Assembly (NCBI GenBank): GCA_014302835.1
Contig: CP060294.1
Coordinates: forward strand, 4,489,067 to 4,553,066
Direction: 5' to 3'
Source: Pedobacter sp. PAMC26386
GTDB lineage: Bacteria; Bacteroidota; Bacteroidia; Sphingobacteriales; Sphingobacteriaceae
Length of the DNA stretch: 64,000 bases
A program made the translations under genes and the position numbers. The notes beneath the pieces were generated by a model. The model saw only the letters and a list, made by a program, of their open reading frames with translations. It ran no database searches and was not told where the DNA came from. How positions within the stretch are numbered: position 1 is the stretch's first letter; each line of letters opens with the position of its first letter. This document shows, one piece after another, positions 43,778-51,206 of this stretch.

Positions 43778-44112
43778 CTATCTAAGATAAAATAATTACA
43801 GTTAGTTTTTTTGTTCAAATCATTCAAGAAATAAATTATAGCCCGATTTTATAATCCCAATGAGATCGCGCTAGTATTTCAGATTGTTTGTGAAAATAGA
43901 TTCAAAGTTATATCGTACAGGGCCTGCACTAAATATTGTGATAATAACCAGCTGTCGAAGCATTTTACCTAAGCGGGAACACAATCGAAAGTCAGCATTT
44001 TTTAGTTAAAACTCTAATTACAAAAAGGTTTAAAAGCAAATAGCGGAAATTCTGTTAAGGATGTTTCCGCTATATTTGGAGCTATTTGAGGAGTTAAAGA
44101 GTGTGGGATTGA
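43778..44112. other. Noncoding region between the cluster and IS3 element
   Basis: No gene recognised. It should contain the promoter of the UbiA-dikinase-GNAT operon at its left edge (TATCTTAG on the minus strand near 43785). A 9-bp hairpin, TAGCGGAAA/TTTCCGCTA, lies at 44041-44072. The stretch 44075-44112 has a protein-like frame (LELFEELKSVGLTITPS) that ends in a stop, probably part of the eroded gene that continues at 44113. Confidence 0.4.
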
Positions 44113-44190
44113 CCATCACTCCCAGTTTTAGCTATTAAAAAGCTGGGACCTTCCAGTAATGCACATCCTTACTATTGGAGTTGCTACATT
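44113..44190 (+). pseudogene. 5' fragment of an ORF split by the IS3 element
   Basis: Open frame of 26 codons reading PSLPVLAIKKLG, NAHPYYWSCYI just up to the left end of the insertion sequence. It is in the same frame as the fragment at 45430-45642 when the element and one ATT copy are removed. It has no start codon; a stop at 44110-44112 or an earlier frameshift separates it from protein-like sequence further upstream. Confidence 0.55.
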
Positions 44191-45429
44191 TGAGTAGACA
44201 GCAAGTTAAGTGAAATTGATAACTTAACAGAAATTATGTCACGAGAAAGAAAAGCATACCCTAAAGAGTTCAAGCTGATGAGCGTAGAACTGAGTCATAC
44301 GCGCACAGACCAGAGTGCTCTGGCGAAAGAACTGGATATCAGTCCTGCGTTACTGTACCGTTGGCGGAAAGAATTTTCGAATAAACAAGGCAGTAGTTTT
44401 CCTGGAAATGGGAAAGTCATACTCAGTGCAGCTGAGCAAGAGCTAGCTTTAGTAAAGAAAGAACTGCGTGAAACACAGATGGAGCGCGATATTCTAAAAA
44501 AGGCTATCAGCATTTTCTCCAGGGGCGACAACAAATATTCGGGTTCATAAAGGATCACAGCAGGATGTTTTTAGTTGGGAAGATGTGTTCGGTATTTAGA
44601 GTGAGCAGAGCTGGATTTTACAAATGGATAATCAGCAGTCCATCAAACAGAAGTATTGAAAATCAGATGATTGAAGTGGAGGTGTTACAAGCTTTTGAGA
44701 ATAGTAAAAAGACATATGGTAGTCCAAGAATTACCCTGGAATTGCATAAAAAGGCGATTAAGGTATCCAGAGCGAGAGTTGCCAGAATCATGAGGAAAGC
44801 AAAACTGAGAAGTATAGTGAAGAAAAAGTTTAAAGTTACTACAGACTCCAGTCATAAATTTCCTATACCAGAAAATATACTGGAGCGCGATTTTAAGCCT
44901 GGAATATTGGGTACTGTTTGGGTATCCGATATTACTTATATCAGAACCAGACAAGGCTGGTTATACTTGACAACTGTGATTGATCTGGGGGATAGAAAAA
45001 TCATCGGCTGGGCGCTAAGTACAACGATGAAAGCAAATGACACCGCAATCCCTGCCTTCAAAATGGCACAATCAAGACGACCAGTTACTCAGCAACTCAT
45101 CTTTCATTCTGATCGTGGAGTTCAATATGCATGCAATGAATTCCGATGGTTAATGGAAAAAAATCCTTTGATCATCAGAAGCATGAGCCGAAAAGGTAAT
45201 TGCTGGGACAACGCAGTAGCTGAGAGCTTCTTTAAGACCCTTAAAACTGAATGTGTCTACCAGTATAAGTTCACTGACAAAGACCAGGCAGCGCGCATCA
45301 TATTCGAGTATATTGAAATATGGTACAATCGCAAAAGGCTACATTCTGCACTGGGGGTACTTGTCCCCAGAGGAATTCGGAAGAAATTTAAACAAACAAA
45401 ATATTGCAGCTTAACCGAATGTCTACTTT
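44191..45429 (+). mobile_element. IS3-family insertion sequence (IS3 group), complete
   Basis: About 1,239 bp. Inverted ends share AGTAGACA-N4-GTTAAG (44193-44210 and complement of 45410-45427). It is flanked by an ATT on each side (44188-44190 and 45430-45432), consistent with the 3-bp target duplication of this group. It encodes orfA and orfB in -1-shifted frames with a canonical A-AAA-AAG slip site at 44496-44502. The outermost bases (TG and TT) are not perfectly complementary. Confidence 0.85.
44236..44550 (+). CDS. IS3-family transposase OrfA (helix-turn-helix)
   Basis: 104 residues. DNA-binding HTH (YPKEFKLMSVELSHT to LDISPALLYRWRKEF, about 8-50), followed by a leucine-zipper helix (EQELALVKKELRETQMERD) for multimerisation. 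The slip site A-AAA-AAG at 44496-44502 is in register to shift ribosomes to the orfB frame (-1), producing the OrfAB transposase. The -1 frame is open from the slip site into orfB. Confidence 0.9.
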   Translation: MSRERKAYPKEFKLMSVELSHTRTDQSALAKELDISPALLYRWRKEFSNKQGSSFPGNGKVILSAAEQELALVKKELRETQMERDILKKAISIFSRGDNKYSGS

Positions 45430-45488
45430 ATTGTTGCAATTCCATTACAAGAAATAGATGGTATAGGTTATGCTTCCCTTTCAGATAA
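44565..45488 (+). CDS. IS3-family transposase OrfB (DDE integrase core)
   Basis: 307 residues in the open frame. The DDE triad is in WVSDITYIRT (first D), IFHSDRGVQYA (second D) and SRKGNCWDNAVAESFFKTLKTE (E), the IS3-subgroup signature; an HTH_21-like segment (YGSPRITLELHKK) precedes it. Normally made as an OrfAB fusion. The frame passes the right end of the element at 45429 and takes its stop from flanking DNA at 45486-45488, adding about 19 foreign residues. All catalytic residues are present, so it may be active. Confidence 0.9.
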   Translation: MFLVGKMCSVFRVSRAGFYKWIISSPSNRSIENQMIEVEVLQAFENSKKTYGSPRITLELHKKAIKVSRARVARIMRKAKLRSIVKKKFKVTTDSSHKFPIPENILERDFKPGILGTVWVSDITYIRTRQGWLYLTTVIDLGDRKIIGWALSTTMKANDTAIPAFKMAQSRRPVTQQLIFHSDRGVQYACNEFRWLMEKNPLIIRSMSRKGNCWDNAVAESFFKTLKTECVYQYKFTDKDQAARIIFEYIEIWYNRKRLHSALGVLVPRGIRKKFKQTKYCSLTECLLYCCNSITRNRWYRLCFPFR

Positions 45489-45642
45489 TTATGAAGGATT
45501 TAGTATAGCAATTAAAGATTCCTCGAAACTTGAATGCGTTACTGTGGAAAGGTGGGCAATAAAGAAGATCGATGAAAACACCCTTCACCATAAGTTATTA
45601 CAAACAGGCAATATATTGCCTGACGGGAAGATTACTTGGTAA
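45430..45642 (+). pseudogene. 3' fragment of the ORF split by the IS3 element
   Basis: A 70-codon open frame, starting with the duplicated ATT and reading VAIPLQEIDGIGYASL, ending LPDGKITW then TAA. Removing the insertion sequence and one ATT joins it in frame to 44113-44190 for about 95 codons. No start codon and no recognised family; the fragment is the C-terminus of a gene that the element interrupted. Confidence 0.6.
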
Positions 45643-45780
45643 TGAGGAATGTAGTAAGTTGCGACTTAGCATTAAATAATAAATTGAAGTATAAAAAAAG
45701 AACTGAGTCAGACTAGATGAGGTTTGGCTCAATTCTTTTATTTATTTACTTAATAGCGGATCTAAAAGCATTTCTAAATC

Positions 45781-45847
45781 GAACTTTAAGATAAAAAAAC
45801 GAGCAGTAAACCTTAGTTTTTCTGCTCGTTTTTTTATCTTAAAGTTC
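45781..45847. terminator. 26-bp perfect inverted repeat, probable bidirectional terminator
   Basis: Arms 45781-45806 and 45822-45847 are exact 26-base complements with a 15-nt loop. The inner stem CGAGCAG/CTGCTCG is flanked by A7 and T7 tracts on either strand, so it can terminate transcription both ways. It follows the MACPF-lectin gene (minus strand, stop at 45912) by 65 bases. The length of perfect pairing is unusual for a terminator. A weaker hairpin (AAAGAACTGAG/CTCAATTCTTT) precedes it at 45699-45740. Confidence 0.8.
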
Positions 45848-45911
45848 TAAAGAAATTTTTCAGTGCCCTTTGATTTCTCACCGCGTTTTTTATTATAAGG
45901 TATTATATTTA

Positions 45912-47414
45912 TTATAACCTTCTGTAGTGAGAACTTACTCTATTGTTAGTCTGAGTTTCACCCAGAATATCTGTATAGGTACCTCCATCAAATTGCATCA
46001 CTAAATTTCCATCATCCTGAAATACAAACCTAAGAAACTGGTTATATCCATTTTGTGGCGCAGTATATCCGGAATCCCAAACAGGACCAGTCAAATCTGC
46101 ATTTTTATAAAGTACCAGATTTCCATCTCCTTGGAAAAACAAATATCTTCCGCCTTTACCCATACTGTCTGCGCTCCAAAGTACCTGATAATTACTAGCT
46201 CTATATAACACAAGGCTACCGTCTGTCTGAAGTGTAAATAAGTACTGTCCGTTATTGGTATATACAGCCTGACCAGCTGTTAACATAGGTGTATTGCTTG
46301 GATACCACATTTTGGTAGAAAGGTCATAATTAATAATACCAACACGTGTTCCTGTATTACTAAATGGATTTGGTCTGTATTGAGGTGGGGTTGGAGGCTC
46401 TGGAGAGGTGACAACTTTATGATCTTCCAGGTATTGTTTTATATAAGCTTTAACTTCATTACTTTTTGCAGGATCACTGATCAGGTCTTCCAGTGGAACC
46501 AAACCATCTTTACCAATTTTAACTAATGCAACATTTCTAGCATTACAAGTACTTTGCCAATCTGCTATACTTAATGTAATAGTGCTTTTATCCAAAGCAA
46601 GACTTCCAATTACACCTTTCGTTCCATCTCCACCTAAGGAGTTAAAGGTAAGTGTCTGATTAAAATTAGAATTAGCTTCATTTTTGTTATAGGAAATATC
46701 TGCAGTCATGCCAAAGGTTTTAAACATACCATTAAGCGCTAGTCCAGCTTTTGCAGACTCAAACCTGCTTGAACTAGTAGTCTGTGTTTGATAGTTAAGA
46801 TCGAACTTGGCACCTAAAGTAATATCAGTCAAAATATGCGTTCCATACCGATATACGAGTTCTGCTGGTGATAGTGATACTACATCAGATTTGAATTTGG
46901 CAGTCAGATAATTATCTCTCAAATTGGCAGAGGTAGAGTATAATTTCATGCTTTTTTGCTTGATTATTTTACTTACCCTTGCATAGGCGTAAGCTGAAGA
47001 GAAATTGTTTTTAGAAGCGAAAGAGGCATTTACCTCCGCATGAAACAATCCTCTAAGTCCCGAAGTTGCCGTGTATTTCTGTGATAACGAATCGGAGAAG
47101 CTGGATGCATTTTCGCCTATTGCATAATCAAAATATTCTTCGACATGACTATTTGGGCTATAGCTGCCCGGATCTTGTGCGACAAATTTTTCAATATCCA
47201 GTGCTTGTAGTCTGGATGATTCTGAATTTGCAAATCTTCCGGTTACGTCATAACCATAGCCTAAAACATCATACAATCCATCTCCTGCAGATTGATTTTT
47301 TGTAGGATCTTGGTTAAAAGAAGATCCACTTTCTTTTACTTCATTTTTTTTACAACCACTTAACGTGATTACTAAGGCGCATACAAGGAAGGCCATTAGG
47401 TTCTGTTTTTTCAT
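45912..47414 (-). CDS. MACPF pore-forming domain fused to bulb-type mannose-binding lectin, lipoprotein
   Basis: 500 residues from ATG 47414; the ATG at 47447 would place 11 residues before the signal peptide. Signal peptide MKKQNLMAFLVCALVITLSG ends at lipobox Cys21. The MACPF domain (about 45-330) shows the family signature LVYRYGTHILTDITLGA (187-203; Y-G-T-H) and alternating strand stretches. A PEPPTPP linker (about 338-344) leads to a B-lectin domain (about 365-490) with three repeats of the Q-x-D-x-N-x-V-x-Y type: LQTDGSLVLY, FQGDGNLVLY, FQDDGNLVMQ. Known MACPF lipoproteins of Bacteroidota (BSAPs) kill relatives, and bulb lectins occur in LlpA-type bacteriocins. Combining both suggests a glycan-targeted pore-former (inference). 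No immunity gene is evident. Confidence 0.85.
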   Translation of the reverse strand: MKKQNLMAFLVCALVITLSGCKKNEVKESGSSFNQDPTKNQSAGDGLYDVLGYGYDVTGRFANSESSRLQALDIEKFVAQDPGSYSPNSHVEEYFDYAIGENASSFSDSLSQKYTATSGLRGLFHAEVNASFASKNNFSSAYAYARVSKIIKQKSMKLYSTSANLRDNYLTAKFKSDVVSLSPAELVYRYGTHILTDITLGAKFDLNYQTQTTSSSRFESAKAGLALNGMFKTFGMTADISYNKNEANSNFNQTLTFNSLGGDGTKGVIGSLALDKSTITLSIADWQSTCNARNVALVKIGKDGLVPLEDLISDPAKSNEVKAYIKQYLEDHKVVTSPEPPTPPQYRPNPFSNTGTRVGIINYDLSTKMWYPSNTPMLTAGQAVYTNNGQYLFTLQTDGSLVLYRASNYQVLWSADSMGKGGRYLFFQGDGNLVLYKNADLTGPVWDSGYTAPQNGYNQFLRFVFQDDGNLVMQFDGGTYTDILGETQTNNRVSSHYRRL

Positions 47415-47678
47415 AGCGATTTTGGAAATTAAAAATGGATATGCCATTCAGTCCCAAATATGATGTTTTTTTTTATTGTTTTGCTTTTTGGATTAAATAA
47501 ATATTTTTTTTAAATATTTATTTGTTTAATTGCAATTAAAAACTGATAAATTTTTAAAATGTGGTTTACATGGTTCTTTTTTATATCGCTAAAAGAACTT
47601 AATGTTTGTAATGATTAATTTGTTTAGTGTGTTTCATGATGATGTCATCATAATAATTGAAAATACTAAGGTTTCTAA
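47415..47678. promoter_or_regulatory. AT-rich upstream region of the MACPF-lectin gene
   Basis: Highly AT-rich, with TTTAAATAAATA-like tracts and a long T-run near 47465; no exact TAnnTTTG was found on the minus strand. It should contain the gene's promoter. The AT-richness resembles the region before the cysteine-rich lipoprotein at 29650. Confidence 0.35.
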
Positions 47679-47717
47679 AATGAAATGAGCCCGATAAAAT
47701 ATCGGGCTCATTTCATT
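47679..47717. repeat. GAGCCCGATA-type hairpin (dispersed repeat, copy 1)
   Basis: Two 18-base perfect arms (47679-47696 and 47700-47717) around AAA. Its central 23 bases, GAGCCCGATA-AAA-TATCGGGCTC, are identical to the hairpin at 54474-54518, while the flanks differ (AAT versus AAC). It probably acts as a terminator; no convergent gene explains it here. Confidence 0.7.
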
Positions 47718-47819
47718 AATAACTAATTTTTAACTTTGTCCAACCTTTTGGTGCCGCAATTACTAATAATCTCAGAATTAGAATCTGATTAAACGGTGTA
47801 GGCTTTTATTAATAGATGC

Positions 47820-48350
47820 CATTTATAGCTCACCTTCCTTCGCGAATTTGAGGATAAAATGTACGCAGAGACAATACCGAAGGTATGACTGCGTGCTATG
47901 TCAAAGACACGAGACGAAGTCGATGTTTTAGCCGACGCGTAGGTGAGCATATACTAAAGGATAGCTGATTCATTTAAAAATGGAACGAGTACAGCGAGTG
48001 AGATTTGAATGAGAGAGAAGTTATCACGTAGCAATGAAGTTTGCGGAAAGCATTCACGTGTGACAGATATAATTTAAACTGAGTGAATCCAGGATAAACT
48101 TATCCTAGATGAACGAAGGCATATCTGGCATTCTTAATGCAACGCTTACAAATACGTAGTACCGATTTTCCTGCGACTTGCTTTGTTAATCCTCAGCAGG
48201 AATGATAGAACGAATAGTCCGTACTGCCACAAGTTTGATACCACAGCAAGAAGTTTATAATATAACTGAATGACCAATCCATCCCTTTCACGGCTTAAGC
48301 CACTTTTCTGTGGAAGGGCTGGCGTTGGGAATGCTGTATTGTTTAAATTA
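47820..48350. ncRNA. Palindrome-rich noncoding segment, candidate structured RNA
   Basis: No credible gene, yet dense nested inverted repeats. GCTCACCT (47828-47835) pairs with AGGTGAGC (47941-47948), enclosing ACGCAG (47863-47868)/CTGCGT (47889-47894), which encloses ATACC/GGTAT with a GAA loop (47874-47886). Further right are AGGATA/TATCCT (48091-48106), GCATT/AATGC (48129-48141), and AGTAC plus CCTGC (48157-48173) facing GCAGG plus GTACT (48195-48226). The base composition is more balanced than the AT-rich DNA to its left. Strand and boundaries are unknown; a decayed mobile element is the alternative. Confidence 0.4.
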
Positions 48351-48360
48351 TTCTTAAATA

Positions 48361-48681
48361 TTAGAAAAATGCAGAAAGAGTAAACAGAAAGAAGCAGAAT
48401 GGAATCAGCATCAACCATAAGTATGGTTTTATGGTCACCTTAACTTTGCAGATCTTTTCAATAATAAAAAATAATAAAGAAAAGAATACAATTAGGAATA
48501 AGAATACAACTAACTTCCCAAATATATAGTCCATTGGATTGTCTTTAATCAGTTTATCGAATTGCTTAGATGTCCCCAAATAAAAGAAGTTGCATATAAA
48601 TGAGACCGGCACACATATACCAAAGAGTATTACTCTCAGAGTGGGATATACAAGTTCATTAAGCGCTTTATTTGAGAACAT
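48361..48681 (-). CDS. Small membrane protein of unknown function
   Basis: Not recognised. 106 residues with three hydrophobic segments (about 14-32, 49-72, 84-105); the sequence ends inside a helix (FTLSAFF), so the C-terminus may have lost material or merge with the neighbouring noncoding DNA. It begins 5 bases after the 269-residue gene upstream, so it is cotranscribed with it. Confidence 0.55.
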   Translation of the reverse strand: MFSNKALNELVYPTLRVILFGICVPVSFICNFFYLGTSKQFDKLIKDNPMDYIFGKLVVFLFLIVFFSLLFFIIEKICKVKVTIKPYLWLMLIPFCFFLFTLSAFF

Positions 48682-48686
48682 AGCTT

Positions 48687-49496
48687 TTATTGTAAGCTCT
48701 TCGCCCGTTTCATGTACCCATCAAGATAGCCTGAGACACTATGAATCATTGTTTGAAATATAGATTCTTCCGTAATGGATTCATTATGTTTATTGATGAT
48801 GTTCCTGCGAAATGCACGGGTAATGTGACCAGTTGAGTCCCTTAAACTATCATTTTCTCTATCAAAATCCAGTACAATTACTGGCTCTTTGGTTGATTGT
48901 TTTACAAGATTCTCATATAAATTACTGAAAGAAACATCAGTGATTAAGCCCAAAGATTGAGTTCCAAGCCCTATATATGAAAACGTTTTGGCTGCATAAG
49001 AAGCTGCTGCACCAGCAGTAAATACTGATCCTAACAAAGGCCCTGTTGAGCCTAATGTAAATGCACCATCCATATATTTTTTACCATAGCCTTTACGTTC
49101 AGTATAGAAGTTCTTTCTTTCGCTGAAATGGGCTTTGTTATATGATCTAATGTTATAAATCAGGTTATTGAAATTACGTATGCCTTGTGGGAATAAGGAT
49201 TGTAGTCCATTTATGTTCATTAAATTTTGGTGATGAGTCGGAGAACTCTCTGTTTTCAATTTACCAAAGACTTCCTCTATTCTGCCATCAGATCTTGTCG
49301 TTTCACCACTCCGTATTCGGCCTTGTTGACCATCAGCAGTTACAGTATCTATAAACCTGCATTGATGCGTTTGGGATATTATAGTACGCCCCTGTTCTAT
49401 AAATTTAATCCATATCCCGTTAAATTGAAGAGAACTAGTATTTGCTCCGTCTCCAGATAACAGAATATTGTGAGATTTTATATGCCACGTTTTCAT
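48687..49496 (-). CDS. Protein of unknown function with glycine-rich hydrophobic segment
   Basis: Not recognised. 269 residues, no signal peptide. The middle contains a Gly/Ala-rich hydrophobic stretch (FTLGSTGPLLGSVFTAGAAAS to IGLGTQSLGLITDV, about 147-190) that could insert in a membrane. The rest is polar with many Arg, Ser and Asn. Its start overlaps the preceding gene's stop by 4 bases, and the following gene starts 5 bases after. The three-gene module with small membrane proteins recalls toxin or effector cassettes, but there is no direct evidence. Confidence 0.55.
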   Translation of the reverse strand: MKTWHIKSHNILLSGDGANTSSLQFNGIWIKFIEQGRTIISQTHQCRFIDTVTADGQQGRIRSGETTRSDGRIEEVFGKLKTESSPTHHQNLMNINGLQSLFPQGIRNFNNLIYNIRSYNKAHFSERKNFYTERKGYGKKYMDGAFTLGSTGPLLGSVFTAGAAASYAAKTFSYIGLGTQSLGLITDVSFSNLYENLVKQSTKEPVIVLDFDRENDSLRDSTGHITRAFRRNIINKHNESITEESIFQTMIHSVSGYLDGYMKRAKSLQ

Positions 49497-49831
49497 AACT
49501 GTATATTTAAGAACCTAATAAGGCAGATTATAAAGGAAATGAAGAGTATATACGCGATCATTCCAAAGAATCCCGCCTTTTTATTTCCCTCTTTGAAATA
49601 TCGAAAGGTTGTAAGGCCAAATAAAAATGTAATGGCCATAAATATTAATCCAATTATTACACCCTGACGTTGATGGCTATAATATGCTATAAAAGGTAAT
49701 ATCCATAAAATAACCAAAAATGGCTTAACAATCTTATCAGATTTGTATTTCTTGTCTGTTAGCATGCGGATGGCAGGTAAATGTCTATCTATCAAATATA
49801 AACAACGGATCAATATATCCTGTTTTATTTG
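49493..49831 (-). pseudogene. 5'-truncated membrane protein gene cut by an insertion sequence
   Basis: The visible C-terminal 112 residues (TSQIKQDILIRCLYLIDR onward) contain three hydrophobic segments and end ICLIRFLNIQL. The frame continues into the insertion sequence for about 40 codons without any plausible native start, so the authentic N-terminus was removed at 49831/49832. Still coupled by a 4-bp overlap to the next gene. Confidence 0.6.
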
Positions 49832-49910
49832 TGACGTCCCCCCGAAAAACTTGGCCATTCTAAAGTAGAAAAATCGGGCAATTATTGATAACTTAAAACA
49901 AATAATTGCG

Positions 49911-50177
49911 ATGAAAAAAAGCAAATTTACTGAGGCACAGATCGTATTTGCGATCAAACAATCTGAAACTGGTGTCGCTGTTTCAGAGGTTTGTAGAAAA
50001 ATGGGGGTTAGTGAAGCTACTTTCTACAATTGGAAGAAGAAGTATGGTGGCTTAGGGGTGACAGAACTTCGAAAGTTACGACAATTGGAGGAAGAAAACT
50101 CTCAATTAAAAAAGCTGGTTGCTGACCTAAGTTTAGATAAACATATGCTACAGGAGGTGCTGAAAAAAAAGCTCTAA
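49911..50177 (+). CDS. IS3-family (IS407-like) transposase OrfA
   Basis: 88 residues: HTH (FTEAQIVFAIKQSETG, VCRKMGVSEATFYNWKKKYGG) and a leucine-rich helix (RKLRQLEEENSQLKKLV). The gene ends AAA-AAA-AAG-CTC-TAA, whose A8 run (50163-50170) is a -1 frameshift site linking it to OrfB. Confidence 0.92.
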   Translation: MKKSKFTEAQIVFAIKQSETGVAVSEVCRKMGVSEATFYNWKKKYGGLGVTELRKLRQLEEENSQLKKLVADLSLDKHMLQEVLKKKL

Positions 50178-50188
50178 GGCCAGCTCAG

Positions 50189-50995
50189 TTGAGAGAGCTG
50201 GCCAAGACCTTAATTCAGGACTTTCGCATATCACAAAGACGCGCATGCCGGGTAATCGTCCAAAAAAGAACTACTTTTTCATATCAGGCAAAACCCAGGG
50301 ACAACCGAATGTTGACATTGAGGATCAAGGAAATTGCAGAGGTTAGGTTGCGATATGGGATGTGGCGCATCTTGACTTTGCTGAGAAGAGAAGGCTGGAA
50401 AGTTAACCACAAAAGAGTTCACAGATTATACAAACTTGAGAATCTTAACCTTAGAAGTAAACGACCAAGGCGTAACCGAGCCGGTTCACATCGGCTGGAT
50501 CGTGAGCCGGCCACCAGTTTACATGAATGCTGGAGTATGGATTTTGTGGCTGATCAGCTCTTCGATGGCAAAAAATTCCGCACCTTAAATATAGTCGATA
50601 ATTACAGTAGAAAGTGTATGGATATTTATGCCGATCAGGGAATAAAAGGTGATCAGGTAGTCGAAGTTTTAGAATCTATTCGGATTAAAAAAGGCATTGT
50701 CCCAAAGAAAATAAGAGTAGATAATGGTAGTGAGTTTATTTCAAAAGCATTAGATAAATGGGCATACGACCAGCACGTCATTCTGGACTTTTCCAGACCA
50801 GGAAAACCCACAGATAATGCGTATATTGAGTCTTTCAATGGAAGCTTTCGAGATGAATGCTTAAACACTAATTGGTTCCTCTCGATAGCAGATGCTAAGG
50901 AGAAAATTGCGCTATGGCGTGAAGAATATAATTCATTCAGACCACATAGTTCCTTGGATGGTTTAACGCCCGATTCTCTAGTTTTAACTAGCTAG
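50189..50995 (+). CDS. IS3-family (IS407-like) transposase OrfB
   Basis: 268 residues. HTH_21-like region (YGMWRILTLLRREGWKVNHKR) then an rve/DDE core: SMDFVADQL (D), IRVDNGSEF (D), SRPGKPTDNAYIESFNGSFRDE (E), characteristic of the IS407 subgroup. It is probably made as an OrfAB fusion by -1 shifting at the A8 run. The stop lies 18 bases inside the right end, and all catalytic residues are present. Confidence 0.92.
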   Translation: MRELAKTLIQDFRISQRRACRVIVQKRTTFSYQAKPRDNRMLTLRIKEIAEVRLRYGMWRILTLLRREGWKVNHKRVHRLYKLENLNLRSKRPRRNRAGSHRLDREPATSLHECWSMDFVADQLFDGKKFRTLNIVDNYSRKCMDIYADQGIKGDQVVEVLESIRIKKGIVPKKIRVDNGSEFISKALDKWAYDQHVILDFSRPGKPTDNAYIESFNGSFRDECLNTNWFLSIADAKEKIALWREEYNSFRPHSSLDGLTPDSLVLTS

Positions 50996-51171
50996 TTTTT
51001 GGGGAGGGGCTCAACTTTTCTGGCTTTCTGGTTGATAATGTCCCAATATTTGGGGATTATCTTTTTACCACTTGAGTAGACTAGTTTTAAACCGTCGTAT
51101 CTGATAATTACATTGATGGGTGTCTCGGTTTCCGAGTTTGGTTTTCTAAGATTGAAGTTAATCTCTGCCAT
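50992..51171 (-). pseudogene. N-terminal stub of a tyrosine site-specific integrase
   Basis: From ATG 51171 the frame reads MAEINFNLRKPNSETETP, then INVIIRYDGLKLVYSSGKK and PKYWDIINQKARK. This is the arm-type DNA-binding N-terminus of Bacteroidota integrases of tRNA-associated elements. After residue 52 the insertion sequence at 51013 replaces everything, including the core-binding and catalytic domains, and the frame stops at 50992 inside the element. It lies 145 bp from the 3' end of tRNA-Arg, the classical attachment position. Confidence 0.8.
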
Positions 51172-51206
51172 GTTGCGATTCTTTGAACCAGTGACAACTC
51201 TTATTT

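Larger units (their letters stand above)
49832..51013 (+). mobile_element. IS3-family insertion sequence (IS407-like)
   Basis: 1,182 bp. Left end TGACGTCCCCCCGAAAAACT and right end (read inward) TGAGCCCCTCCCCAAAAACT match at 15 of 20 positions. It encodes orfA and orfB with an A8 slippery stretch at the junction. No target duplication (TTTG left, ACTT right), and both flanking genes are incomplete, which suggests a deletion next to the element after or during insertion. Confidence 0.85.

Noticed and set aside
47820..48350. CRISPR array or rRNA fragment in the palindrome-rich segment
   Set aside because: No repeated direct-repeat/spacer periodicity and no match to conserved rRNA motifs was seen.
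48146..48418. A 90-codon minus-strand frame spanning the palindrome-rich segment
   Set aside because: It overlaps the next gene's 3' end, its translation is mostly from palindromic DNA with no membrane or domain pattern, and its start sits inside the neighbouring membrane gene; listed instead as noncoding structured DNA.
51069..51086. TTGAGTAGACTAG sequence resembling the end of the IS3 element
   Set aside because: It lies inside the integrase stub where it encodes the YSS peptide; similarity to the IS end (AGTAGACA) is short and no second end is present.
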